Both the position numbers and the translations under genes were made by a program. Shown one piece after another: positions 34,000 to 43,032 of a stretch of 64,000 nucleotides of DNA (within the stretch, counting starts at the first letter, position 1; each line of letters begins with the position of its first letter). The notes under the pieces were generated by a model, which searched no databases, was not told the origin of the DNA, and worked only from the letters and a program-made list of their open reading frames with translations. Source of the stretch: Plotosus lineatus (taxonomy: Eukaryota; Chordata; Actinopteri; Siluriformes; Plotosidae); the NCBI GenBank assembly GCA_024760905.1, contig CM045729.1, forward strand, positions 6,063,663 to 6,127,662, read 5' to 3'.

Positions 34000-34395
34000 T
34001 CTGGTCTGGTACCTTCCAAGTCGTAGGATGGCTCTTGGCGACCTGCCAGGAAGGATAATGCCTTGGTTATCATCTTCATAGAGGTTTTCTGGCGACCTGC
34101 CAGGAAGGATAATGCCTTGATTATCATCTTCATAGAGCTTTTCTTGCCAAGGATAGTGCAGTGGTTTGCCATTGCCTTCTGCACGATGCGAACCTACGGG
34201 CAATTTAGAACGGCCAATTAACCTACTGTGCATGTTTCTGGACTGTGAGAGGAAACCGGAGCACCCGGAGGAAACCCACGCAAGCACGGGGAGAACATGC
34301 AAACTCCATAGAGAAACACCCAGGCCGGGAATCGAACCCAGGCCTTCTTGCTGTGAGGCAGATGTGCTAACCACTATGCCACCGTGCCTCCTTAT
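34000..34395 (-). mobile_element. tRNA-like SINE (relative of 17523) with internal 54-bp tandem duplication
   Basis: The reverse complement reads 'ggaggcacggtggcatagtg', 'gggttcgattcccggcctgg', 'gtttgcatgttctccccgtg' and 'gggtttcctccgggtgctcc'. Near its far end, 'ggcgacctgccaggaaggat' occurs at 34037 and 34091, making two units of 54 bp. Confidence 0.8.
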
Positions 34396-34435
34396 CTTTA
34401 TTATATTAGGTGAAATATACGGTGTTTGTGTGAAG

Positions 34436-34575
34436 TTATATGAGTTTGGGAGGGGGCTGGAACGGATTAATTGGTTGTCTATTGTTTCCTATGGGAATTT
34501 TTGTTTGATGTAACAAACATTTTGACTTACGGGCTCGCCCTCGGAACGGATTAATTTCGTAAGTCACGGTAACAA
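34436..34575. mobile_element. One-ended MITE fragment related to 103-281
   Basis: 'ggggctggaacggattaatt', 'tttcctatgggaatt', 'ctcgccctcggaacggatta' and 'cgtaagtcacggtaac' match the 103-281 element in order. Confidence 0.6.
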
Positions 34576-34713
34576 TGCATTTAACTGCTTTGTGCATCCT
34601 AAAATTCTTGGGCGGATGATAAACTAGTAAAAAAAATGTTTTACAGGCCTTCATTATATTTTTACATTTCTCAAATTTTTGTTATTTTTTTTTCTCTGAT
34701 CCAAATGATTACA

Positions 34714-35024
34714 AGGGCAGTGGTGGTCTAGTGGTTAGGGCGCAGGATCGCTGATCCTAAGGTTGGGGGTTCAAGTCCCCACAAGGTTGTCACTGTCCCC
34801 CTAGTGCAGCTAACTGGGTTATCAAAGGCAGGCCATGTCTCTCACTGTCTATGGTGAGAGGCATGTAAAAAAACCATTGCTGACTTTCGTAAAGAGTAGC
34901 TGCAAAGCCGTCAGCGTGTTTCTATGACCTGGAGAGGGATGGGCTCCACTTGGCCAAATCAGCCCAAGTCTCACCATGAAGGCACCCCAACGACATCCTC
35001 GGATTTTAAGGGATAAGTGAAGTG
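34714..35024 (+). mobile_element. tRNA-derived SINE, tail type III, with target duplication
   Basis: Head GGGCAGTGGTGGTCTAGTGG, B box GGTTCAAGTCC, common body, then the type III tail ending 'ataagtgaagtg'. It is flanked by the perfect 11-bp duplication AAATGATTACA at 34703-34713 and 35025-35035, which proves the head, body and type III tail moved as one unit. Confidence 0.92.
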
Positions 35025-35179
35025 AAATGATTACATAAATTATTTATCTGGTTCTTTTTATCTTCTTTTGTACTTTGAATCAAAACTCTCAAGCACACAA
35101 AAATGCCAATAGCACAATGTTTAAAATGATTTAAAATAACAAAAGTGAAAAATAGGTTGCAGGTGTCCATAAGCTCCGG

Positions 35180-35665
35180 CCTCTCATGAGCAAAATTTGG
35201 TAGCCGTAGCTCAAACAGCTCTCAAGTTTTCATGTGTCAAAAAATTTCATAAAATGGCCCATGTGGCTTTCAAAATTACATCAGGGTCATCCATGTTAGG
35301 ACATAAGAGGTATAGATGTGCAAAATTTGGCAGTCCTAGCTTCAGCAGTTTGGAACTTATCGTGTATCAAAGAATGTTGTAAAATGACCACTGTGCCCTT
35401 GAAAATTAGGTGAAGATCATCCATGTTGGAACACGTCCAACGCTGTCATGAGAGGCATACTGTATTTGTGCAAAATTTGGCAGTCCTAGGCTCAGAGGTT
35501 CGGAACTGATTGCATGTCAAAGAATTTCATAAAATGGCTCCTGTGACCTTGAAAATTAGATCGAGGTCATCCATGTTCAAATTCATCCAAAACCATCATG
35601 AAAGGTATCAATGTATAAAGTCTGGCAGTCCTCGCTCCAGTGGTTCTCACGTTATCAAGTGCCAA
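35180..35665. repeat. Tandem repeat of ~130-150 bp units (four units)
   Basis: The phrase 'gcaaaatttggcagtcctag' starts units at about 35187, 35318, 35470 and 35615 (last diverged). Each unit also has 'aaagaatttcataaaatggc' and a 'tgaccttgaaaattag..' word followed by 'gatcatccatgtt'. There is no open frame. Related wording occurs at 31715-31975. Confidence 0.8.
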
Positions 35666-36399
35666 GCACTAACTTGGACGGAGGCAATCTTCATAACTAA
35701 AAATATACAAGAAATAGCACAACTTTGGAGAGAGGAAGGGCGTGGCACATAGAATGCTATTGGCTGCTGCAAATGGAAATCAAAATTAGCAAGACGTTCC
35801 TCCAGTTTTTGTTTGTACCAGAAATGCGTAATTACAAAGGCTGTTAACACACTAATTTTTGTTTAATGAGGCTTTTAGGCGTAATGAGATGAAAAAAGAA
35901 ACATCAAGTTAAAAAAAGGCAAAACAGTAATTAATGTTCCCTTCAAATCTAGCATGTGCACATCATGTTGGGTAAAGTGATCACGAGAGCTGACGTGAGG
36001 ATTAGGCCACTTCAGCCGTGACTCCGCATGACAGGCTTCGAGATTGGATACAAGATGTGCGTAGTTGTTTGGTGAGAGTTACAGCATGCTCCTGATTGGT
36101 CCGTTTAATGTGTGACAGAAAGGTCAGGGTGTCTTGTTAGCAGCTTCTTGTCTACGGGGCTTCTACGGCAATAAATACATGAGCCCGTAATAGAAATGTC
36201 ATGCAGCAGATACACTCGGGTCATCATTTTTCTCCATGTTAACTATGAGCTAGGTGTTTTGAAGATGGCTAGACCTCCTCAGCCCCACCCCCTGTCCTGC
36301 TCTGTGGCAGCCGGCCCTCATCGGCACACCTCATTAAAGAGCAGGGACTAATGGTCTCCTCGTATGCTGTAAACAAAACAATGAAATAATGGAGACTCG
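35666..36399. other. Unique non-coding DNA, possible conserved element
   Basis: Balanced composition, no repeat recognised. The 36240-36400 part (with 'cacctcattaaagagcaggg' and 'gactaatggtctcctcg') has the look of conserved non-coding DNA with homeodomain-like TAAT cores. This is impression only. Confidence 0.35.
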
Positions 36400-36836
36400 A
36401 GGATTCAGTAGATCTCGTAGTAACCCTGCAGAATTAATCTAGATAAGAGTGTAGCAATTCTATAGAAATAATTCAACAGATTTGGTAGCATTCAGGTAGG
36501 ATTATCTCAGTAGATCATGTAGCGATTTTAGAAAAATAATTCTGTAGATTGTGTAGAAATCAGGTTGAAACAGTTCAGGAAGATCATCCAACGATCCTGC
36601 AGAGGTCATGTAGCAGTCAGGCAGAAATAGCTCAGTAGACCATGAAATGATTGCGTAGAATTACGTGCAGTGATATGCCAGAAATATTGTAGTCGATCTT
36701 GCAGTAATCCTCTATAAATAGCTTAGTAGATCCTGTCACAATCCTGTCGCTGCTGTAGTGATCGTCCAGAATTTGTTCAGTAAATTGTGCAGCAATCCTA
36801 TAGAAATAATTTAGCAGCTTCTGTAGTAATCCTGTG
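36400..36836. repeat. Degenerate minisatellite of ~40-bp 'gtagaaat..cagtagatc..gtagcaatcctg' units
   Basis: Ten or so diverged units with words such as 'gtagcaatcctatagaaata', 'ctcagtagatcatgtagc' and 'gtagtaatcctgt'. The array continues past the SINE at 37111. Confidence 0.75.
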
Positions 36837-37110
36837 GTCTGGTTGGGGGTTCAAGTCCCCACAAGGTTGTCATTGTCCCCCCAGTGCAGCTAAATGGGTT
36901 ATCAAAGGCAGGCCATGTCTCTCACCGTCTATGGTGAGAGGCATGTAAAAGAACCATTGCTGACTTTCGTAAAGAGTAGGCTGCAAAGCCGTCAGCGTGT
37001 TTCTATGACCTGGAGAGGGATGGGCGCCGCCAGGCCAAATCAGCCCAAGTCTTGCCATGAAGGCTCACCAACGACATCCCCGGATGTTAAGAGATAAGTG
37101 AAGTGAAGAA
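36837..37110 (+). mobile_element. SINE, tail type III, head truncated, inserted in the minisatellite
   Basis: Begins at 'ggttgggggttcaagtcc' and ends 'gataagtgaagtgaag'. 'gtagtaatcctgt' is present on both sides (about 36823 and 37111), so it is a target duplication or a neighbouring repeat unit. Confidence 0.85.
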
Positions 37111-37261
37111 GTAGTAATCCTGTAGAATTCCCAAAATTAAATTATTCTTTCCATAAATTATTAAATTATTTCCATTGCACAAATGCAAATATACCCAATA
37201 ACCCCTCTCTCTGTCTGTTTTTGTTTCTGTTTGTGGGCCACGCCCACAAGACGTGAATTCA

Positions 37262-37632
37262 AAGTGCATTCCCTGCTTGACAAACTCAACTTTAATTTGA
37301 TTCGTTGAGGGATCGGAATTCCAGATGAGCTCAAATGCACCCACATTTATTAAACATTTACTGAATTAAAACAACTTAAAAAACTAAACTAAAAACTAAA
37401 GAGTGAAGCTTCCTTCTGTCTCTATCAGGGAGGCCAGCGGGCGGGATGTTGAGAGACAGCCAATGAGAGAGCCACTCCCACGTCGTGTGAAATTTTGATT
37501 GGTGCATTTGAATTTTGAATTTCTTTTTGGAAGAGGGGGATGTTTCGTATTTCGGGGACGGAAACTCAAGAAAATGTTTTCGTAATCCGGGGATTTCGTA
37601 CAAAGGGGTCTTCGTAAATTGGTGGCCGACTG
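37262..37632. mobile_element. 'CAGTCGGCC' MITE, reverse orientation, one end truncated
   Basis: The reverse complement begins CAGTCGGCCACCAATTTACG after TA (37633-37634) and runs through 'tacgaaacatccccctc', 'atgcaccaatcaaaattt' and 'cagtaaatgtttaataaatg' to 'tcaagcagggaatgc', as in 17144-17502, then stops without the second terminus. Confidence 0.8.
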
Positions 37633-38070
37633 TATATGGTTTCAGATCTTCAAAGACTTTTCACTGCTGGTGATATTAACTCTCTTAACCAACAATTATT
37701 TAGGACTTAAGGTTGTTGTAGAACCAACCAGACGACATTTTAGACTGTAATGAATTCCTCGTATATGATTTGTATCTTTACAGTTCCACCCAAATGTGGA
37801 TGGGTTTCCCTTTTGAACCTGGTTCCTCTCATAGTTTCTTCCTCGCATGAGCTGAGGGAGTTTTACTTTGCCACCGCTGCCAACACTCATTTGGGATGTG
37901 TAGGAGTTTGAGAAAAATGTTTCATCTCTTGTACACTTTGTAAACTCCTACTTTTCCTGTGTAAAGCTGCTCTGCGACAATGTCGCCTGTAAAAAGCACC
38001 CCACAAATAAAACTGTATTGACCTGAATTAATCCAATAGCATAACTGTGTAAAGATTATGTACCGTACTT
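37633..38070. other. Non-coding, nothing recognised
   Basis: Unique-looking sequence between two transposon fragments. Confidence 0.4.
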
Positions 38071-38624
38071 TTCAGACCAGATGTTGCTCCTGAGTACAAG
38101 TCGCATTGGCCCAAACAAAATGCATAGTATGGAAGAAAAACCATGTATAAGTCGCACTGGACTATAAGTCGCAAACTCATGGAAACTGTCTACCGAGGCT
38201 GGGAAATCTGCTGGCAGTTTTTTTTATTTGTGGTTCTTGCTCTGATAGAGAGGCGGTTGCAGTGCATGAAGCGGTAACACCAAGAAAGTCCTCACACAAC
38301 ATCATTTATATTCATCTTGACAACTACGTGGACGTGGAGACGTAACTGCACTGCTGATAAGCCTCTCCCTGCAGCACATTGCTTAAGCATCCATGTGCGA
38401 GCTCGTTCCTCAAGCTGTGGCCATCTAGCTTTTAGCCTGCGATTAGCTGTTAGCCCGAGATTAGCTTTTTTGTTTTCTTCATTGCAGTAATAATAATCTC
38501 CGCTTTTCTCCAGCCCCCCCCACAAGTTTTTCGTTCACTCCAAACTTTCTTTCTGCTGCTCAGTTACCATTTTCTGCTGTATATTTCACGACTTACAGCT
38601 TGTTATCCACAGGATAGGACTTTT
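38071..38624 (-). mobile_element. pogo-like 'CCGTATTTTC' element fragment with transposase piece
   Basis: The plus strand starts 'accgtacttttcagaccaga' and 'aagtcgcactggactataag', the element's right-end sequence as at 20940-20974. The minus strand encodes LGLTANRRLKARWPQLEERA, then RTWMLKQCAAGRGLSAVQLR (about 38315-38460), the helix-turn-helix part of the pogo transposase. The start of the frame lies near 38600 ('ataggacttttggggg'), next to a poly-G that ends the copy. Confidence 0.75.
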
Positions 38625-38889
38625 GGGGGGGGGGGGGGTTCTTTACAGGATGACCACACCACATCTTTAATGTTTTCTCCTGTGCTTCTACTACATTGTA
38701 CAGGGTCTTCTCCTCAGTCCACCAATTTTTTTTTCAAGGATGTAGGAGTCACATATCTGAGTGTGATGAGTTTAAATTATTTATGAACACAGTCTACATG
38801 GCATCAAAATGGGAACCACGACGCAACCACGTAAAGTCAATGACAGTAAGTGAAATAAGCTATGGGAAATTTTATTACATGACAAAGTC

Positions 38890-39058
38890 AGTTCGTGAGT
38901 GGTGGCTTAGTGGATAAATTGATGGATTACTAATTCAAAGGACCACTGTTGGGCCCTTGAGTAGAGCCCTCTACCCTCAATTGCTCAGTTGTATAAAAAA
39001 ATGATTATACAATAATTGTAAGTCACTCGGAATAAGAGCATCCGCTGTAAATGTAAAG
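38890..39058 (+). mobile_element. SINE with L2-type 'gtaagtcactcggaataaga' tail
   Basis: A tRNA-like start ('gtggtggcttagtggataaa') and the tail 'gtaagtcactcggaataag', 'agcatccgctgtaaatgtaa', the 3' end shared by many fish SINEs and L2 LINEs. Followed by (CA)n at 39103-39121. Confidence 0.7.
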
Positions 39059-39121
39059 TGGGCGGGGCAAGTTTACTATAAATAAATTTCATTAATACGC
39101 ACACACACACACACACACACA

Positions 39122-40487
39122 TTGTTTGATAAATGTATTATAAACCTTTGATGATTTCTCATTTGATTTGTAAAACCACAGTGTTCAGAAATCATTATTA
39201 TTGCTCCTTTAATTAATCATGAAACCCTTCTTAAGATGTTAATTAAGAATTAAAGCTTCTAGAAAAAAAATGGAAATATAAAGCTGCAAACATTCTAAAC
39301 TCGGGAACATATTTATATACACATACTCCTCTTCTGTTACACAAGAAAAGCTCATGGTCTGCCGGCATGTTCGTTTTGGAATGTCGGAAACTCTTAGTGA
39401 TTCTCAGAGATATTTGGCCGTGGGAGAGAAAGAAAAAAAAGACAAAAATAAAAAGTCTACGGTTATCTTGGACAACTCTGTCTTCATCACTGATGGAAAA
39501 TACCAGTGAGCAAAGCAATAGATTGATGTGGAAAGTAAAATTTATTTTAAGAACATCACATCTGGGAGCTGTCTGCAGATCTGAAAACGCTGTCACGGAG
39601 ACGGGGCTTGTCTAAACGGGTCAATAATAGCGGTCTATAAAGCCGATGTCCGGTGCACATGAGAAGCAGAGAGATCCGACTCTGATCAGCATCCGCGAAG
39701 ATCAGAGTTGCATTTTGTAGCAATGCTAGGTGAACAGGAAATAGAAACAACACATTACTTTACTTTAACCTACAACCCGACAACAGTCTTTCACGCTGTT
39801 TTTATGTCCGACTGTGGAATGATGTTCCGTCAGTGCTTTTAATTACAAATCAAAATAAAATTACCAATCATAACAACAGCTTAAGTCGATATGTGACCTT
39901 CTATGTATAGATTAGATTTTTTTAAGTATTTTAAATAAATAAAGTTTAGGGTGTTTGAATACAATCGTGGTGTGTTCTGCTTCCCTGTCTGGATCTCTAT
40001 TCAGATAGGAACCCACCAATCATACCTTCTGGCTGGTCAACTGCAGAAAATCAGTGAATCAAGTATGACGTGTTTCTGTATTGCAGAATGTTGGGGTTTT
40101 TTTGGCTTGTTTGTCTTGGTGGGGTGGGGTGGTGGAATGTAAGCTGTAATACTGGGCCAAGGGACCCTAAAGGCTCAAGTTTTGAAGACAAAATGAGTCA
40201 AGTGCTGAAGTTGAGGTGGATGTCACTGAATGTCCTGAAGATGGACTGTTGTATAACAGTGCCTCAGATAATGGTGCTGTTTTAAGGTCATTTAAAGAAG
40301 GAGTCGGCACTTTGTAACATTCAAAAGTAATGGTCTGTCGGTATTTTACGCCCGAGCCTATCAACTCCATCAGCGTTATCTTGGCTTCTTTAGCATCTGT
40401 CAAGAGGCCGCAGGAGTTCGAATCTTTGTGAATGGGATGCTGGTCCATTGCAGGTTTCCTTTCCAGCATTCTTTTTTACTGGTGATC
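39122..40487. other. Intronic unique DNA, no exon found
   Basis: Both strands were examined for hibch sequence without success. Small open frames on both strands (e.g. 39243-39596) have no recognisable domain. Confidence 0.45.
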
Positions 40488-40499
40488 ATTTATACTACT

Positions 40500-40828
40500 A
40501 GTGGGGCCGGTGTTGTAGTGGTTAGAGTGCTGCGCTTATGATTGGGAGGTTGTGTGTTCAAATCCCAGCTAGACCCCACTGTCCTAACACCCCTGGGCAA
40601 GGTCTCAACGACAAGTGTGCCACTGTTCATCCAGCAGTATAAATGGGTGTCAGTTAAAATATATTGGGAAGGTAACCTGCGATGGACTAGCGTCCCATCA
40701 ACGAGGAGTTGAACTCTTGTTGGTACACATCTTGTTGGTAGCTTCACGCAATGGAAACCAGGAATAAGCACCGGCCTGATGAGCTACTATGGCTCGGGTG
40801 TAAAAAGCTCAAAGGACGTTACCTGTTT
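40500..40828 (+). mobile_element. tRNA-derived SINE, 'gtggggccggtg' family, copy 2, with target duplication
   Basis: Same family as 25912-26212. It has a perfect 12-bp duplication ATTTATACTACT at 40488-40499 and 40829-40840. B box GTGTTCAAATCCC. Confidence 0.92.
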
Positions 40829-40916
40829 ATTTATACTACTGAGTGGCCAGAGATACACATGTAGTTAAGACCTTGCTGAGGGGTATTAGCACAGTGGGGG
40901 AGTTGAACTCACGAAT

Positions 40917-41612
40917 GCAGCCATGAGGTGGGGGGGGGGGGGACACTAACCAGTGTCTCTCCCCCTTATGCCGGTCCCAAGCCCGGATAAATGCAGAGGG
41001 TTGCGACAGGAAGGGCATCCGGCGTAAAACTTCTGCCACATTAAAAATGCAAATGGTCAAAACAAAACTCATACCGGATCGGTCGAGGCCCGGGTTCACA
41101 ACAACCGCCATCAGTGCTGTCAACCAACAGGGTGAGAGTATCGGCAAGAATGAAAGGAAAAGTGTACAAGACGGTGTTGAGGCCAGCGATGTTGTATGGT
41201 TTAGAAACAGTGGCCCTGGGGAAAAGACAGGAGTCAGAGTTGGAGGTAGCAGAGATGAAAATGTTGAGGTTCTCTTTGGGAGTAACGAGGATGGATAGGA
41301 TCAGAAACGAGTACATCAGAGGGACAGCACATGTTAGATGTTTTGGAGACAAAGTCAGAGAGGCTAGATTGAGATGGTTTGGACATGTACAGAGGAGGGA
41401 TAGTGAGTATATTGGTAGTAGGATGCTGAGGTTGGAACTACCAGGCAGAAGGCCTAGAGGAAGACCAAAGAGAAGATTTATGGATGTGGTGAAGGCGGAC
41501 ATGAAGGTCGTTGGTGTAAGAGAAGATGCAGAGGATAGGGTGAGATGGAGGCAGATGATTCGCTGTGGCGACCCCTGAAGGGAACAGCTGAAAGGAAAAG
41601 AAGAAGAAGAAG
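40917..41612 (+). mobile_element. RTE LINE copy B, internally deleted
   Basis: The 5' non-coding region (40917-41133, 'cggataaatgcagagggttg', 'gatcggtcgaggcccggg') is joined at about 41134 directly to the C-terminal coding part (VSARMKGKVYKTVLRPAMLY ... LRWFGHVQRRDSEYIGSRML ... RWRQMIRCGDP) and the 3' end 'gattcgctgtggcgacccc'. About 2.4 kb of endonuclease and reverse transcriptase is missing. The remaining 154-codon frame is open but lacks any catalytic region. Confidence 0.9.
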
Positions 41613-41617
41613 ATGTA

Positions 41618-41624
41618 TATGTGT

Positions 41625-41666
<42 letters not shown>

Positions 41667-41694
41667 ATAAGAAAGAGAGAGAGAGAGAGAGATT
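41618..41694. repeat. (GT)n then (GA)n microsatellite
   Basis: Lies exactly between two oppositely oriented RTE fragments. Confidence 0.95.
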
Positions 41695-42602
41695 CACCCT
41701 CAAGTGAGTCCATTCCTCTGTACAGATCGCAATGTCATCTGCAAACATCATAGTCCATGGAGATTCTTGTCTAACCTCGTCTGTCAGCCTGTCCATGACC
41801 ATAGCAAACAAGAAGGGGCTCAGAGCAGACCCTTGATGCAGTCCCACCTCCACCTTGAACTCTTCTGTCACACCAACAGCACACCTCACTACTGTCTTAC
41901 ATCTCTCATACATGTCCTGTACCACTAACATACTTCTCTGCCACTCCAGACTTCCTCATGCAATACCACACTTCCTCTCTCGGCACCCTATCATATGCTT
42001 TATCCAGATCCACAAAGGCACAATGCAGCTCCCTCTGGCCTTCTCCCTCTGGCCTTCTCTGTACTTCTCTATTAACATCCTCATAGCAAACACGGAATCT
42101 GTGATGCTCTTTCTTGGTATGAAACCAAACTGTTGTTCACAGATGCTGACCTCTGCCATTAGTCTAGCTTCCACTATTCTTTCCGATAACTTCATCGTAT
42201 GGCTCATCAAATTTATCCCTCTGTAGTTGCCACAACTCTGCACGTCTCCCTTGTTCTTAAAAATGGGCACTAGCACACCACTTCTCCATTTCTCCGGCAT
42301 CTGCTCAATCTCTAAGACCTTGTTGAATGTTCTTGTCAGAAAATCTACTGCTGCCTCTCCTAGACACTTCCATACCTCCAGAGGTATGTCATCAGGACCA
42401 ACTGCCTTTCCACTCTTCATTCTCTTCAGTGCCCTCCTCACACTAGTCATCAGTCAATACATTTCCCACTCTGACCTTAATCACTGTAACTTGCTGCACG
42501 TCCTTCCCATCTCTATTTCCCTGCTGTGCCAACCTATATAAATTATTTTCTCCCTCCTTACTGTCCAGCCTAGCATACAAGTCATCATACACCGTCTGTT
42601 TG
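41695..42602 (-). pseudogene. RTE reverse transcriptase fragment, inverted relative to copy B
   Basis: The minus strand encodes RRALKRMKSGKAVGPDDIPL, FKNKGDVQSCGNYRGINLMS, EQQFGFIPRKSITDSVFAMR, then a frame break, GLHQGSALSPFLFAMVMDRL (motif B) and WTMMFADDIAICTE (catalytic FADD intact). The N-terminal endonuclease and C-terminus are absent. It ends at 42602, where a different composite repeat starts. Confidence 0.88.
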
Positions 42603-42942
42603 ATGGTGTAGGGAAAAAAGCACCGAGCAAATAATGGAAAGTGTAGTAAACACTATTCATAGTCGTGCACGGGGCCCTGGGTGGGGTGTGGGTGAAATGT
42701 TTTTTTTTCTTCTTATAGGGGGCGTCACAGAAAATAATTGAGAAGCACTGCACAAGGCATTCTTGAAGCGCGGAGGAATACACGCGGAAGAATACGGGGC
42801 TAAGCGGCCCCAAAAAGCCATTTCCCCTGCAGAGCTCGTAAATCAAAATTTTACTCGCTGGATGGGGCAGATTTTTGGTGGATCGAAGCTCATATCATGG
42901 AAAATTCATTATAAAAGACACTCGTAAGTCAAGGTACCACTG
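42603..42942. mobile_element. Composite repeat (hAT MITE joined to Tigger-like end), reverse copy
   Basis: From the right: TA, CAGTGGTACCTTGACTTACG (42942 inwards), 'ctgccccatccagcgag', 'gcgtgtattcctccgcgct', then CAGTGCTTCTCAATTATTTT (42758 inwards) and 'cggtgcttttttccctacac'. The order is the same as at 32593-32950. Confidence 0.75.
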
Positions 42943-43032
42943 TATAAGGAAACTGTGCACAGTACATGGGTTTTGGTATAAACTGCACAGAAACACGAGG
43001 AGGAAAATTAAACTGAGATTATCTGGTTTATA

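Noticed and set aside
35180..35665. CRISPR-like array
   Set aside because: Units are ~140 bp, diverged and contiguous without short identical repeats and unique spacers; the DNA is from an animal.
41114..41578. Intact 154-codon gene
   Set aside because: It is the C-terminal end of RTE copy B joined to its 5' non-coding region, without catalytic domains.
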